A stretch of 64,000 bases of DNA, taken from assembly GCA_000531095.1 (NCBI GenBank), contig HG799469.1, positions 254,570-318,569 on the forward strand, given 5' to 3'. The notes beneath the pieces were generated by a model. The model was given only the letters and a program-made list of their open reading frames with translations. It did not search any database and was not told where the DNA came from. The DNA comes from Gemmata massiliana. GTDB lineage: Bacteria > Planctomycetota > Planctomycetia > Gemmatales > Gemmataceae. Of this stretch, positions 26,376-38,770 are shown in pieces; within the stretch, counting starts at the first letter, position 1, and every line of letters begins with the position of its first letter. Made by a program: the position numbers and the translations under genes.

Positions 26376-27050
26376 TCAGTTCCCCCGCCGGAGGAGCACG
26401 CGGGCGATGTCCGACCACGCCTCGAACGGGTGGAACGGGCGCCCCTCCTGGGTCATGACCTGCGCGAGATCGGCGCGGGCGAACCGCAGTTCGTCGGCGA
26501 CCAGACGGGCGGCGTCCGCGTCCGCGAACCCGTCGCCCGCGAAGGCGACTGTGCGGCCCGCGCCCAAATGCCGGCGCACGACCCCCGCCTTGTCGACCCC
26601 CAGGGTCTGAGACAGGTACGGCGAATCCGTGGGCATCTGCATCAGCAGGCCCGCGCCCGTCTCGAACCGCCCGGGGTTGGCATTCACTTCAATCCTTACC
26701 CCCGCGGCAGCGAGCAATCGGTGGATGTACCACGCGCACCCGGCCGACGCGACGACGACGCTCCACCCGGCGCGGCCCAGCTCCTCCACCGCCGCGGGGA
26801 GTTGCGGGTCGAGTTCCATCCCGTCGACCACGGCCAGTACCTCCGCCTCACTCATGCGAATAGAAGCGAAGTAGCGCCGGAGTGCCTCGAAGTGCGTGAT
26901 CGTGCCCGCGCGGTATTCGGCCCAGTAGTTCGGCGTGCCCGGTGGCATCAGTGATTCGACCGCTAACTTGTAGAAGTCGTGTCGCGTCATGGTGCCGTCG
27001 AAATCGCTGACGAGCACGCTCGCCGCGTCCGTGTCGAGTGGCAGTGTCAC
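26376..27050 (-). CDS. HAD-superfamily phosphatase, MtnX/PSP-like
   Basis: 224 residues. HAD subfamily IB-type phosphohydrolase. The nucleophile motif is VSDFDGTMTRHDFYKL, the second motif VVASAGCAWYIHRLL, and the third VAFAGDGFADADAARLVADE, with GDGxxD. The cap is the small helical C1 type seen in MtnX and phosphoserine phosphatase relatives. The substrate is unknown; the tight link to the glycerol-1-phosphate dehydrogenase-like gene (1 base) suggests a phosphorylated product or intermediate of that step. Start GTG 27050 overlaps the stop of the preceding transporter gene (GTGA). Cytoplasmic. Confidence 0.82.
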   Translation of the reverse strand: MTLPLDTDAASVLVSDFDGTMTRHDFYKLAVESLMPPGTPNYWAEYRAGTITHFEALRRYFASIRMSEAEVLAVVDGMELDPQLPAAVEELGRAGWSVVVASAGCAWYIHRLLAAAGVRIEVNANPGRFETGAGLLMQMPTDSPYLSQTLGVDKAGVVRRHLGAGRTVAFAGDGFADADAARLVADELRFARADLAQVMTQEGRPFHPFEAWSDIARVLLRRGN

Positions 27051-27946
27051 GGCTGTCGCTCCTCCAGGGACACGGGAATCGGTACAGAATGCGGTTCGAT
27101 CACTTCGGACGCTCGGCGCGCGAACCACCGCCCCGCCGGGAGCAATACGAGCAGCCCCGCGAGGGTCGATACCAACAGCATCACCACCACGCCGGGTTCG
27201 TCCGAGAAGTTCCGCGTCGCGACGAGGAGCGCTGCGGCCACGTTCCGCTGTCCGGTCCCCAGCGCCAGTACCGATCGCGTGTCCGCGGTCGGACCACCGA
27301 GGGCGAAGCCGGCCGCGGTCGCCAGGGCCACGAACACCACCGCCACCGCAACAGCCCCGCTGCCGAACGTCCCCAGTATCGCGCGGACGTTCAACCCGAC
27401 CAGCAGCGCGACGGTCAGCACCATGCTGATGTTCGACACGCGGGTGAGCACGAATCGCAGTCGCGCCGACCCGTGCTCGAACTGATTCTTGACGACCATT
27501 CCCACCGCGAGCGGGAGCAGCATCGTGAATAGCAGTGGTTGCAACAGCGGCCAGGGCTCCGCCGACAGTTCGGGCATCACCAGTGGCAGCACAAAGGGCA
27601 AAAAGATCGCACTTCCCGCCGTGAGCAACAACACGAGTCCGATCGAGAACGCCAGATCGCCTTTCGCGAGTTCCGCCAGTTTGGGGAGGAACGGCGCGCC
27701 CGCTGCGCCCGCGAGCAGGAGCAGACCGATCGCGTGGGGGCGGTCCAGGTTCACCAGTTCGGTCAGCCCGTATGCGAGTGCCGGCGCGACGACGAAGTTC
27801 GCGATCACGGCAGCGAGTACCAACCGGGGGCGCCGGAACGGTGCGACGAGGGCTTGCGCGCTCAACCCCAGTCCCGCCGCGGCCATACAGGTCACGACGA
27901 AGACCAGAACCGCGACCTTCAGCACGCCCTCCAGAAACTCCACCAT
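27047..27946 (-). CDS. Bile acid:sodium symporter (SBF)-type membrane transporter
   Basis: 299 residues and about nine hydrophobic segments, as in the BASS/SBF superfamily. Family marks are AAVIANFVVAPALAYGLTELVNL, LLLLAGAAGAPFLPKLAELAKGD, and SVLALGTGQRNVAAALLVATRNF (the crossing region GTGQRN). The substrate is unknown; SBF proteins carry organic anions or, in other branches, arsenite. ATG 27946 is chosen as the first Met before the first helix; the longer frame would add 40 charged residues. It sits between the DUF2254 and HAD genes with tight spacing. Confidence 0.82.
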   Translation of the reverse strand: MVEFLEGVLKVAVLVFVVTCMAAAGLGLSAQALVAPFRRPRLVLAAVIANFVVAPALAYGLTELVNLDRPHAIGLLLLAGAAGAPFLPKLAELAKGDLAFSIGLVLLLTAGSAIFLPFVLPLVMPELSAEPWPLLQPLLFTMLLPLAVGMVVKNQFEHGSARLRFVLTRVSNISMVLTVALLVGLNVRAILGTFGSGAVAVAVVFVALATAAGFALGGPTADTRSVLALGTGQRNVAAALLVATRNFSDEPGVVVMLLVSTLAGLLVLLPAGRWFARRASEVIEPHSVPIPVSLEERQP

Positions 27947-27977
27947 CTCTGAACCCAGTAAACGGCATTGTGCCGCG

Positions 27978-29246
27978 TCAGGAATCGGATCCGCCGATCC
28001 CCTGATAGTCCGCGACGGCGGCCCGCTTGCGGTCCTCCTCGTCCTGGAAACTGCGCCCGACTGCACTACCCAGCAGGGCCAGTTCCGCCCGGAGCGGCGC
28101 CCGCCGCTCCTCGGGTAGTGCGGCGATCAGGTGCTCCAGCATCGCGCGCAGCCGCCGGGTGACTTGTAGGCTGCCCTCGCCGTAGTGCCGGATCTCGGTC
28201 ACCGCCAGCGCCACGAAGTCGGGCCAGTCCGGGGTGCCGTAAACAACCCGGAGCTTGCCGTCGCGATCGCGCACTTGGCCCTCGTCGAGCCGGTGCTGCC
28301 CGAGGTGCAGGAGCAAGTTGTCGAGCTGGTCCAGTACGAGGACGGCGGTCGTCGGGTCGTTGATTGCCGGTGAGAGCGCCTTGTTACCGATGTCTACGAG
28401 AATCCGGAACCCGAACCGCGGGTCTTGGTCCAACGTGCGCTCGGTCCCCACGGCCACGCACCCCCGGAGTGCCGCGTAGGGAATCTCGCGCGTCGCGCCG
28501 GAGATGCGGAACAACGGGTCACCGCGAGCTACGGAATCCCCCACTTGCGGGATTAGTTCGATGGTCGCGTCCGCTTCGCGCGCCAAACGGTGGAGGCTGG
28601 TCGCGCCGAACGCCATCAACACGCCCGCTCGTCCAGAAAACTCGACGACCTGCGCGGAGGGCGGGGGCACTTCGTTGGGCGACACTTCCGGGTGGTTAGG
28701 GTCGTACCGCACGGGGTACACCTGTTCGATCACGTGCTCGGTGCGATCGGCCACGAGCTGCAATACGGACGCGGGGCGCAGCCCGTTCGACAACTGTTGA
28801 ACGAACCGGAAGAACACGATGAGACACGCCAGATTCAGGAACACCGCGATGCTCACGTGGAGGTGCGGCACCCGGTCCTCGACCCGCCCCAGCGCCGCGA
28901 GCGTGTAGGCGTAAGTGAACGTGAGCGCCGAGAGCGCGATCTTCACGCCCGGCGTGGCGAGAACTAGCGCAATGATCCGCGGGGTCAACTGCCCGCTGGC
29001 CAATTGCACCACGATCAGCGTCGCCGACAGCACGAACACGATGAACGTGAGCATCGAACTCACGAAGGTGCCGAGCACGGCCCGGGCACCCTCCGGGGTG
29101 TACCGGAACACCGACCAGTCGGTTTCCGCGTCGAGCCACCGGACCGCTGGTGCGCAGACGAGGGCCAATACGAGAGCCAGCACCGCCCACAGCACCAGCG
29201 AGGTGCGGGCCATGTGCCTCAGTCGGTAGCCAAATTCCCAGGTCAT
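27978..29246 (-). CDS. DUF2254 membrane protein
   Basis: 422 residues. Four hydrophobic segments in the first 150 residues (TSLVLWAVLALVLALVCAPA; TFIVFVLSATLIVVQLASGQ; KIALSALTFTYAYTLAALG; IAVFLNLACLIVFFRFV) are followed by a soluble region. The family signature is visible: SQLTPRII-like GQLTPRIIALVL, and RTLDQDPRFGFRILVDIGNKALSPAINDPTTAV near 320-350. Function is unknown. The start ATG 29246 precedes MTWEFGYRLRHMARTSLV. It lies 16 bases after glgP and 31 bases before the SBF gene, so it is likely cotranscribed. Confidence 0.88.
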   Translation of the reverse strand: MTWEFGYRLRHMARTSLVLWAVLALVLALVCAPAVRWLDAETDWSVFRYTPEGARAVLGTFVSSMLTFIVFVLSATLIVVQLASGQLTPRIIALVLATPGVKIALSALTFTYAYTLAALGRVEDRVPHLHVSIAVFLNLACLIVFFRFVQQLSNGLRPASVLQLVADRTEHVIEQVYPVRYDPNHPEVSPNEVPPPSAQVVEFSGRAGVLMAFGATSLHRLAREADATIELIPQVGDSVARGDPLFRISGATREIPYAALRGCVAVGTERTLDQDPRFGFRILVDIGNKALSPAINDPTTAVLVLDQLDNLLLHLGQHRLDEGQVRDRDGKLRVVYGTPDWPDFVALAVTEIRHYGEGSLQVTRRLRAMLEHLIAALPEERRAPLRAELALLGSAVGRSFQDEEDRKRAAVADYQGIGGSDS

Positions 29247-29262
29247 GGGCGCCCCTTGTGCC

Positions 29263-31731
<2,469 letters not shown>

Positions 31732-31763
31732 TGCGGTTCCTCGGAGAAGTTCACGGTGTACGG

Positions 31764-32489
31764 TCAGCCCTGCTTGGCCTTCCACCGGGCGTGGTGCTCG
31801 CGCACGGCGCGCACGATCGACGGCCCGTCGGGGAGGATCTGCGGAATGTTCAGGTCGCCGGGGCTGATGAGCGGGGCGTCCGGCTTGAGCATCACGGCCC
31901 GCGCCCAGTCGAGCAGCCCGTCCCAGAAGTGCCCCGCGAGGATCAGCGGCGTGTCGTGCAGGTGGCGCACCTGGAGGAGCTGCCAGACCATCAGCGTTTC
32001 CAGCACAGTTCCGATGCCCCCGGGCGTGACGATGAAGGCGTCCGACACCAGCACGAAGTGGTGCAGCCGCGTGAAGAACGTTTTGTGCTCGAACGCCTGC
32101 GTCACGAAGGCGTTCACGTCTTGCTCGAACGGCAGTTCGACGCGGATACCCACGGACTGCTGTTGAGTTCCATCCGGGTCGGCGAGTTTCACGCCCTCGT
32201 TCGCGGCCTGCATCAGCCCCGGGCCGCCGCCTGTCACGATGTCGCACCCGAGGCGCGTGAGTTCGGCCGCGGTGTCCCGAACGGCCGCGTACACCCAGTG
32301 GTTCGGATCGACGCGAGCGGAACCGAAGATCGTGACCCGGTAGCGGTCGCGCTTCGTGGGGCGCAGTCGCGTCAGGTTGTTAACCGTGTCCCACAGTCCG
32401 AACACGGTCTTGGTCAGAATGTCGAGCGCCGCCCGCTCGTCCGAGAGCGGGACGGTGGGTTCGCCGGCGGACGAGGTACTCGCACTCAC
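31764..32489 (-). CDS. LOG-family protein (TIGR00730), putative nucleoside 5'-monophosphate phosphoribohydrolase
   Basis: 241 residues. The Rossmann-like 'lysine decarboxylase' fold is really the LOG family, which cleaves ribose-5-phosphate from cytokinin-type or other nucleotides. Motifs: VTIFGSARVDP, IVTGGGPGLMQAANEG and the signature PGGIGTVLETLMVWQ. Bacterial members often accompany stress and nucleotide genes, and the actual substrate is rarely known. First gene of the second half of the minus-strand run (after the dyad repeat), 32 bases before glgP. Start ATG 32489. Confidence 0.88.
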   Translation of the reverse strand: MSASTSSAGEPTVPLSDERAALDILTKTVFGLWDTVNNLTRLRPTKRDRYRVTIFGSARVDPNHWVYAAVRDTAAELTRLGCDIVTGGGPGLMQAANEGVKLADPDGTQQQSVGIRVELPFEQDVNAFVTQAFEHKTFFTRLHHFVLVSDAFIVTPGGIGTVLETLMVWQLLQVRHLHDTPLILAGHFWDGLLDWARAVMLKPDAPLISPGDLNIPQILPDGPSIVRAVREHHARWKAKQG

Positions 32490-32618
32490 GTGACGGCTCC
32501 AGTTCGTTCCATACGTCGCGGGTGTGGTTCGCGATCATCAGATCTTCGTTCGCCCGGTGCGTAGAACCCGGGCAGCATCGGGCACGCAGGCTCTCGGACG
32601 GTCAGTTATTGGCGGCTT

Positions 32619-32824
32619 TCTGTAGCCGGTCTCTGTGAGACCAGGCTACGCTGTGTTGAAAACTTGCGTTTTGTGTTTGGTGGCACGGGCCTCTGGCTTG
32701 TGGAGGCGCTCACACAGGCCAGAGGCCCGTGCCACCAAACCATGAACCAAACGCATCAATTCAACACAGCAACCAGGGTGCCCACTGAGTCTGGCTCACC
32801 GGTCTCCTAGAGGCCGGCTACAGA
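32619..32824. repeat. About 206-bp nested inverted repeat element
   Basis: Three nested pairs of arms share one centre. Outer: TCTGTAGCCGG (32619-32629) with CCGGCTACAGA (32814-32824). Middle: GCTGTGTTGAA (32650-32660) with TTCAACACAGC (32760-32770). Inner: a perfect 22-bp pair, 32676-32697 (TTTGGTGGCACGGGCCTC...) with 32718-32739. All arms match exactly. The outer arms are shared with the element at 20544-20625. It fills most of the 358-base gap between the phosphoketolase and LOG genes, and no gene is visible there. It looks like a composite repeat, or a MITE-like insertion into a REP-like sequence. Confidence 0.85.
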
Positions 32825-32847
32825 AGAGACCGCTCGCGCGATCGGGA

Positions 32848-35301
32848 TCAGTACGGCCACTTCCAGTTCGCCTCTTCGGGCTTATCGACGCCGTGCTCGT
32901 AGGCGTAGTTCTGGCACTGGATCTGCGCGTTGCGGAACTTCTCCTTCGCGTGCGCGCCGGCCACATGGAGCCGCGGCACCCGGTTAATCACGTCGATCGC
33001 CAGTGTGAAGCGGTCGATCTGGTTCTGGATCGCCAGTTCCAGCGGGGTGTTGATGTTGCCCTTCTCCTTGTACCCCCGCACGTGCAGGTTCGGGTGGTTC
33101 TTGCGCCGGTAGGCGAGCCGGTGGATGAGCCACGGGTACCCGTGGAACGCGAAGATGATCGGCTTATCAACCGTGAACAGCGAGTCGAAGTCGGGGTCGG
33201 ACAGGCCGTGCGGGTGCTCGGTGTTGGGCTGGAGCTTGAACAGGTCGACCACGTTCACGAACCGGATTTTCAGGTCCGGGAACTCTTTGCGCAACAGCTC
33301 GGTCGCGGCCAGCGCTTCCTTCGTGGGGATGTCCCCCGCGCACGCCATCACCACGTCCGGCTCCTGGCCCGCGTCGGTGCTCGCCTGCGCCCAGATGCTG
33401 AGCCCCTTCGTGCAGTGGACGATGGCCGCGTCCATGTCGAGGTACTGCAAGTGGTTCTGCTTGTCGGACACGATCACGTTGATGTAGTTCTCGCTCCGCA
33501 GGCAGTGGTCCGCGACCGACAGGAGCGAGTTCACGTCCGGCGGCAGGTAGATGCGCGTCACCGCGGCACTCTTGTTTACCACCACGTCGAGGAACCCCGG
33601 GTCCTGGTGGGTGAAGCCGTTGTGGTCCTGGCGCCACACGGTCGAAGTGATGAGCAGGTTCAGCGACGGTACTTTCGCGCGCCACGACAGGTGGTTGCAG
33701 ATCGTCAGCCACTTGGCGTGCTGGTTGAACATCGAATCGATGACGTGTGCGAACGCCTCGTAGGTGCTGAGGAACCCGTGGCGCCCCGTGAGCAGGTAGC
33801 CCTCCAGCATGCCTTCCAGCGTGTGCTCGCTGAGCATCTCGATGACGCGCCCGTCCGGGGCGAGTTCGGTCCCGTCGGCGTCCTCGGGGAAGTACTCCCC
33901 GAGCCACATCTTCTTGGACACTTCGTAGATCGCGTTGAGCTTGTTCGACGTGTTCTCGTCCGGCCCGAACACGCGGAAGTTCGTCATGTTCGCTTTCATG
34001 ATGTCCCGGAGGAACACGCCGAGCGGCCGGCAGTTCTCGGCCTCGGTCGTCCCGGGCTTATCGACCTTCACGCCGTACTTGCGGAAGTCCGGCAGCCGGA
34101 GCGCCTTCTTCAGGTTCCCGCCATTCGTGTGTGGGTTGGAGCCGAGGCGCCGCGTACCGACCGGGGCGATGGCCTTGAGTTCCGGGCGGAAGTGCCCGCC
34201 GGCGTCGAACAGTTCCTCCGGCTTGTACCCGCGCATCCAGTCTTCGAGTTGCTTCAGGCGCGCCGGGTCTTTCTTCACGTCGGCCATCGGCACCTGGTGG
34301 GCGCGCCAGCTCCCCTCCAGCTTGTGCCCGCCGACCGCGGACGGGCTGGTCCAGCCCTTCGGGGTGCGGAGCACGATCATCGGCCACTTCACGCGGAACG
34401 GTTGACCGGAGCTCCGGGCTTGTTTTTGTGCGGCGCGGATGTCGGCCACGCACTTGTCGATGGTCGCGGCCATCGCCTGGTGCATCGATTCCGGGTCCGA
34501 CCCCTCGACGAAGTAGGGGGTCCAGCCCATGCCGCGGAAGAACGATTCGAGTTCCTCGTGCGGCACGCGCGCCCAGATGGTGGGGTTGTTGATCTTGTAG
34601 CCGTTGAGGTGCAGGATCGGCAGAACGGCCCCGTCGCGCACGGGGTTCAGGAACCGGCCGACGTGCCAGCTCGTCGCGAGCGGGCCGGTTTCCGATTCGC
34701 CGTCGCCCACGACCGCCGCGACGACCAGGTCGGGGTTGTCGAACGCGGCCCCGCACGCATGCGAGAGGACGTAGCCCAGCTCTCCACCTTCGTGGATGCT
34801 GCCAGGGGTTTCCGGGGTGCAGTGGCTCCCGATCCCGCCGGGGAAGGAGAACTGCTTGAAGAACCGCAGCAGTCCGTCTTCGTCCTCGCTACAGTCCGGG
34901 TACACCTCGGAGTACGAGCCCTCGAGGTAGCACGGCCCGATCACCCCCGGCGCGCCGTGCCCCGGGCCGGCCATGAACACTGCGTCGAGGTCGTAGGCTT
35001 TGATGGCCCGACTCACGTGGATGTAGGCGAACGCCAGACCGGGGCTGGCCCCCCAGTGACCGAGCAACCGGTCCTTGACGTGTTCGGGCTTGAGCGGCTC
35101 TTTCAGGAGCGGGTTCGCTCTGAGGTACGTCATCCCCAGCGCGAGATAGTTGCTCGCGCGCCAGAAGGCGTCGATCTTCTGCAACTCGTCCGCATTCAAT
35201 GGAGCGCCCGCGATCGTGGATCGCGCCTTGCCGAACGCGCTGATCGAGAGTGCCGCCTGGCCGTCGGTCGAAGGCGCGTTCGGGGCAAGAGTCGTGGTCA
35301 T
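32848..35301 (-). CDS. xfp: Phosphoketolase (XFP/Fpk type)
   Basis: 817 residues, the normal size. Thiamine-diphosphate enzyme that splits xylulose-5-phosphate (and often fructose-6-phosphate) with phosphate to acetyl-phosphate plus a sugar phosphate. Visible: [29 protein letters not shown], the diphosphate motif [44 protein letters not shown] and [16 protein letters not shown]. No acetate kinase or phosphotransacetylase gene is in the window, so the fate of acetyl-phosphate is unknown. Start ATG 35301 ([10 protein letters not shown]) with GAGGA upstream; 46 bases after ldh. Cytoplasmic. Confidence 0.95.
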   Translation of the reverse strand: MTTTLAPNAPSTDGQAALSISAFGKARSTIAGAPLNADELQKIDAFWRASNYLALGMTYLRANPLLKEPLKPEHVKDRLLGHWGASPGLAFAYIHVSRAIKAYDLDAVFMAGPGHGAPGVIGPCYLEGSYSEVYPDCSEDEDGLLRFFKQFSFPGGIGSHCTPETPGSIHEGGELGYVLSHACGAAFDNPDLVVAAVVGDGESETGPLATSWHVGRFLNPVRDGAVLPILHLNGYKINNPTIWARVPHEELESFFRGMGWTPYFVEGSDPESMHQAMAATIDKCVADIRAAQKQARSSGQPFRVKWPMIVLRTPKGWTSPSAVGGHKLEGSWRAHQVPMADVKKDPARLKQLEDWMRGYKPEELFDAGGHFRPELKAIAPVGTRRLGSNPHTNGGNLKKALRLPDFRKYGVKVDKPGTTEAENCRPLGVFLRDIMKANMTNFRVFGPDENTSNKLNAIYEVSKKMWLGEYFPEDADGTELAPDGRVIEMLSEHTLEGMLEGYLLTGRHGFLSTYEAFAHVIDSMFNQHAKWLTICNHLSWRAKVPSLNLLITSTVWRQDHNGFTHQDPGFLDVVVNKSAAVTRIYLPPDVNSLLSVADHCLRSENYINVIVSDKQNHLQYLDMDAAIVHCTKGLSIWAQASTDAGQEPDVVMACAGDIPTKEALAATELLRKEFPDLKIRFVNVVDLFKLQPNTEHPHGLSDPDFDSLFTVDKPIIFAFHGYPWLIHRLAYRRKNHPNLHVRGYKEKGNINTPLELAIQNQIDRFTLAIDVINRVPRLHVAGAHAKEKFRNAQIQCQNYAYEHGVDKPEEANWKWPY

Positions 35302-35347
35302 CACGAAGTTCCTCACAGGTAGTGGGTGCGTCTCACGAGCGGACAGG

Positions 35348-36307
35348 TTAGCCCGGGTTCGGGTCCGGGCGGTCGAGTTCGTCGAGCGCGCCGCGGATCA
35401 CGCGCGCGCTAGTTCGGAGTTGCGCTTGCTCGGTCGCGTTCAGCGGCAGCGGGAACGTTTCGAGCACGCCCGCGCCACCAACGAGCCGCGGAAGGGACAC
35501 GGTCACGTCTTTCACGCCCAGAACGTCCGGGGCCGGGGCGCAGACGGTGAGAATCGAGCGCTGGTCGTGCAGAACCGCGTCCACGATGCGAGCCAGCGCG
35601 CACCCGATGCCGTAATACGTGGCCCCCTTGCCGCCGATGATCGTGTACGCGGCCCGGCGCACCTTCTCGTCGATCGTCGCGCGGGCCGGTTCCGAAAGAT
35701 CCAGGCCGCGCAGTTCCACGAACGCATCCAGCGACATCCCGCCGACCGACACCAGCGACCACGTGAGCACTTCGGAATCGCCGTGCTCGCCGATCACGTG
35801 CCCGTGAACGTGGTGAGAGTCCACGCCGCAGAACGTGCCGAGCAGCGTGCGGAACCGGGCCGTATCGAGCGTGGTTCCGGACCCGAACACGCGCCCGGGA
35901 GGGGCACCCACATCCGCGGCGAACCGGGCCGCGAGGTGAGTCATCACGTCCACCGGGTTCGTCGCCACGACGATGACCGCGTCGGGCGCGTGCCGCAGAA
36001 CGGCCGGCACGACCTCGCGGAAGACCGCGGCGTTCCGGCGCAAGAGCTGGAGCCGGGTTTCTCCCGGCTTCTGCCCGACCCCGGCACAGAGTACGACCGC
36101 GCGACAGCCCGAGAGGTCGGCATAGTCGCCGGATCGCACCTCAAGAGCGTGAGCGAACGGGACCGCGTGCCGGATGTCGTCGGCCTCGGCCGCGGCCCGG
36201 GCCTCGTTCTTATCGACCAGCACGATCTCGCGACCGACGCCCCGCATCACCAGTGCGTAGGCCGCGGTGGAACCGACCAACCCGCTCCCGACGATGCCGA
36301 CTTTCAT
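35348..36307 (-). CDS. ldh: L-lactate dehydrogenase
   Basis: 319 residues. NAD-dependent reduction of pyruvate to L-lactate. It has the Rossmann motif [13 protein letters not shown] (7-19), [10 protein letters not shown] (115-124) and the catalytic His in GEHGDSE (His175). The substrate loop reads [11 protein letters not shown]; the Gln (residue 79) is the lactate-type residue where malate dehydrogenases have Arg, which supports Ldh over Mdh. ATG 36307 begins MKVGIVGSG. It sits between the phosphoketolase gene and an unknown gene, in a fermentative context. Confidence 0.92.
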   Translation of the reverse strand: MKVGIVGSGLVGSTAAYALVMRGVGREIVLVDKNEARAAAEADDIRHAVPFAHALEVRSGDYADLSGCRAVVLCAGVGQKPGETRLQLLRRNAAVFREVVPAVLRHAPDAVIVVATNPVDVMTHLAARFAADVGAPPGRVFGSGTTLDTARFRTLLGTFCGVDSHHVHGHVIGEHGDSEVLTWSLVSVGGMSLDAFVELRGLDLSEPARATIDEKVRRAAYTIIGGKGATYYGIGCALARIVDAVLHDQRSILTVCAPAPDVLGVKDVTVSLPRLVGGAGVLETFPLPLNATEQAQLRTSARVIRGALDELDRPDPNPG

Positions 36308-36341
36308 TGGGTGCCCTCGCTGCCGCAGTGGTCGTCTCGGC

Positions 36342-36992
36342 TCACTTGACCGCGATGCCGTTCTGTTGCGCGAACGTGGCCCTAGTAGTGTCGTCGATGA
36401 AGAAGTGCGTCTGCCCGCCGACCTCGAGGCTGGCGCCGGCCGCGAACTTCGGGAACGAGACCTTCGCGACCGGGTCTTCAACGAACTCGGCCTTGTCGTA
36501 GATTTCGCTCTCGTGCATCTGCACGTACAGTTCGACGAACGCGACGATCCGGTCGTCGAGCCACTTGGTCAGCGCGGGGAAGTCCGGGGCCGCGATCGGG
36601 ACGTTGAAGTCCGCGTGCCGGTCGAACTTCCACAGGACCGGTACGATCCGCAGGTCGAACTCGACGACGGCGTTCTTGATCTCCTGGTCCGGCGTGACCG
36701 AGACGGTTAGCGTGATGTACGCCTTGGCGGACTTGAAATCGAACCGGGCGGCGCGGCGCGTGTCGGTGACCAGCGGGGTGACCGACACCCGGCTACCCGA
36801 GCGCCGGGCCAGTGCCTGGAGCCGGGGCTTCGCGATCTCCACGACCTGGGTCTGGACCTTCTCGTACTCGTGGAACAGCTTCTGCCGGTCCAGGTAGTTT
36901 TGCAGTTCCCGCTGTTGCTGCGCTTTGAGTTTGTCTTTCACCGCGGTAAACGTGCCCTCGATGCGGGCCTCTAACTCGTTGATGTCGCTCAC
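36342..36992 (-). CDS. Unknown protein with possible degenerate YHS-like C-terminus
   Basis: 216 residues, no signal peptide or membrane segment. A charged, probably coiled-coil N-terminus (about 1-60: [39 protein letters not shown]) is followed by a beta-rich middle ([34 protein letters not shown]). The end, [20 protein letters not shown] followed by [16 protein letters not shown], resembles the YHS metal-binding pattern (DPVCGM...Y.G..YYFCS..C...F) but lacks the cysteines. Lies 33 and 34 bases from pgm and ldh, so likely cotranscribed. Function not known. Confidence 0.6.
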   Translation of the reverse strand: MSDINELEARIEGTFTAVKDKLKAQQQRELQNYLDRQKLFHEYEKVQTQVVEIAKPRLQALARRSGSRVSVTPLVTDTRRAARFDFKSAKAYITLTVSVTPDQEIKNAVVEFDLRIVPVLWKFDRHADFNVPIAAPDFPALTKWLDDRIVAFVELYVQMHESEIYDKAEFVEDPVAKVSFPKFAAGASLEVGGQTHFFIDDTTRATFAQQNGIAVK

Positions 36993-37025
36993 GGCTGCTC
37001 CCGGTTTTGAGGGTTCGATTGGGTA

Positions 37026-38672
37026 TCACTTCCGGTCCACGGCGCCGGCGACGATCCGCGCCGCCTCGCCGACGATGCTTTCCAGGTGCGCTCGGCTCTT
37101 GAAGCTCTCCGCGTAGAGCTTGTACACGTCTTCGGTGCCAGATGGCCGGGCCGCGAACCACCCGCACTTCGTGACTACTTTGAGTCCGCCGATCGGGGCG
37201 TTGTTGCCCGGCGCGCGCGTGAGAACCGCGTCGATCGGCTCACCGGCGAGCACAGATTCCTGCACGTCGGTCGCCGAGAGCTTCTGTAATCGCGTCTTCT
37301 GTTCGTGCGTCGCCGGCGCGTCGACGCGCGTGTAGTGCGGCGCGCCGAACTCGCTCGTGAGTTCGCGGTAGTGCTCGCCGAGATCCGTTCCCGTTCGTGC
37401 GGTGATCTCCGCCGCGAGCAGCGCGAGCAGTAACCCGTCCTTGTCGGTGGTCCAGACCGTCCCGTCACGGCGGAGGAAACTCGCACCCGCGCTTTCTTCG
37501 CCCACGAAACAGCACGAACCATCGAACAACCCGGGGGCGAACCACTTGAACCCGACGGGCACTTCCCACAGTGTTCGGCCGAGCCTCTGCACCACGCGAT
37601 CGATCATCCCGCTGCTGACGAGCGTCTTGCCCACGACCGCTTGTTCGGGCCAGTCGGGGCGGTGCGTCAGCAGGTAGCGGACCGCGACCGCGAGGTAGTG
37701 GTTCGGGTTCATCAGCCCCGCGGACGGGGTAACGATGCCGTACTGGTCGGCGTCCGGATCGTTCGCGAACGCGACCCGGTACCGCTCCTTGAGGCCCACG
37801 AGTCGGGCCATCGCGTAGGGACTGGAACAGTCCATCCGGATCTGCCCGTCGTGGTCGACCGCCACAGACGCGAACGTCGGGTCCACCGCCGGATTAACGA
37901 CATCGATCGCGAGCCCGTAGCGCGCGTTGATGCGGGGCCAATAGTCCGCGGAAGCACCGCCGAGTGGGTCCGCGCCGAGGGACAACCTGGCCCCGCGGAT
38001 GGCGTCCATGTCGATCGCGGTTCGCAGGTCGTCAACGTAAGCGCGCGCGAAATCCTCCTCCCGTGTGCTAGTGGCTCTTCGCGCGGCTGCAAAGGGCACG
38101 CGCCGGATTCCCGCGTTGTCGCGCAGCAGGTACTCGTTGGCACGCTCCTCGATCCACTTCGTCACACCCGTGTCGGGTGACCCGCCGTTGGGCAGGGTGT
38201 ACTTGATCCCGCCGTCGCCGGGTGGGTTGTGCGACGGCGTAACCACGATCCCGTCCGCGAGGTGGTCCGTGCCGCTGCGGTTGTGCGCGAGGATCGCGTG
38301 CGAGATCACGGGCGTCGGCGTAAAGCCGTCGTCGCACTGGATCACCGCCGGCACGCCGTTGGCCGCGAGCACCTCCAGCGCGGTTCGCTGCGCCGGACCG
38401 GACAGGGCGTGCGTGTCCCGGCCCATGTAAAGCGGGCCGTCGATTCCTTTGCTTCGGCGGTAGTCGCAAACGGCCTGGGCCACGGCCATCACGTGCGATT
38501 CCGTGAACGTGCTCCGCAGGGGCGCGCCGCGGTGCCCGCTCGTGCCGAAGCTCACGAGCTGCTCGGTGTCGTCCACGTCGGGCCGACGGTCGTAGTACTC
38601 GCGCTCGAGCCGGGCCGGGTCGATCAGCGACTCGACCGGGGCCGGTTTGCCGGCGAGTGGTGATACGAACAT
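37026..38672 (-). CDS. pgm: Phosphoglucomutase (alpha-D-glucose specific)
   Basis: 548 residues. Interconverts glucose-1-phosphate and glucose-6-phosphate, linking GlgP to central metabolism. Starts with the family-typical MFVSPLAGKPAP; SFGTSGHRGAPLRSTFTESH near 41-60; active serine loop TPSHNPPGDGG at 145-155 (Ser147); metal loop FANDPDADQYG; phosphate-binding AARPSGTEDVYKLYAES near the C-terminus. Start ATG 38672 is preceded by GGAGGGG; the open frame 36 codons further upstream is not family-like. It is the promoter-proximal gene of the minus-strand run and is divergent from the sensor kinase gene. Confidence 0.94.
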   Translation of the reverse strand: MFVSPLAGKPAPVESLIDPARLEREYYDRRPDVDDTEQLVSFGTSGHRGAPLRSTFTESHVMAVAQAVCDYRRSKGIDGPLYMGRDTHALSGPAQRTALEVLAANGVPAVIQCDDGFTPTPVISHAILAHNRSGTDHLADGIVVTPSHNPPGDGGIKYTLPNGGSPDTGVTKWIEERANEYLLRDNAGIRRVPFAAARRATSTREEDFARAYVDDLRTAIDMDAIRGARLSLGADPLGGASADYWPRINARYGLAIDVVNPAVDPTFASVAVDHDGQIRMDCSSPYAMARLVGLKERYRVAFANDPDADQYGIVTPSAGLMNPNHYLAVAVRYLLTHRPDWPEQAVVGKTLVSSGMIDRVVQRLGRTLWEVPVGFKWFAPGLFDGSCCFVGEESAGASFLRRDGTVWTTDKDGLLLALLAAEITARTGTDLGEHYRELTSEFGAPHYTRVDAPATHEQKTRLQKLSATDVQESVLAGEPIDAVLTRAPGNNAPIGGLKVVTKCGWFAARPSGTEDVYKLYAESFKSRAHLESIVGEAARIVAGAVDRK

Positions 38673-38770
38673 CGGCCCCTCCGATCTGCCCCACGGGGCG
38701 GGAGTCGCGGCCCGGATCGCTCGTTCGTGCAGAGTGTGCGGGGAGAGTTTAAACCAATCCATCAAGAACG

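Noticed and set aside
32893-35322. Very long open frame (about 809 codons) on the plus strand opposite the phosphoketolase gene
   Set aside because: Composition is V/R/H/E-rich without domains, and the opposite strand encodes a clear enzyme. It is a GC-driven antisense shadow, like similar frames opposite the RND, patatin, YTV-type and zwf genes.
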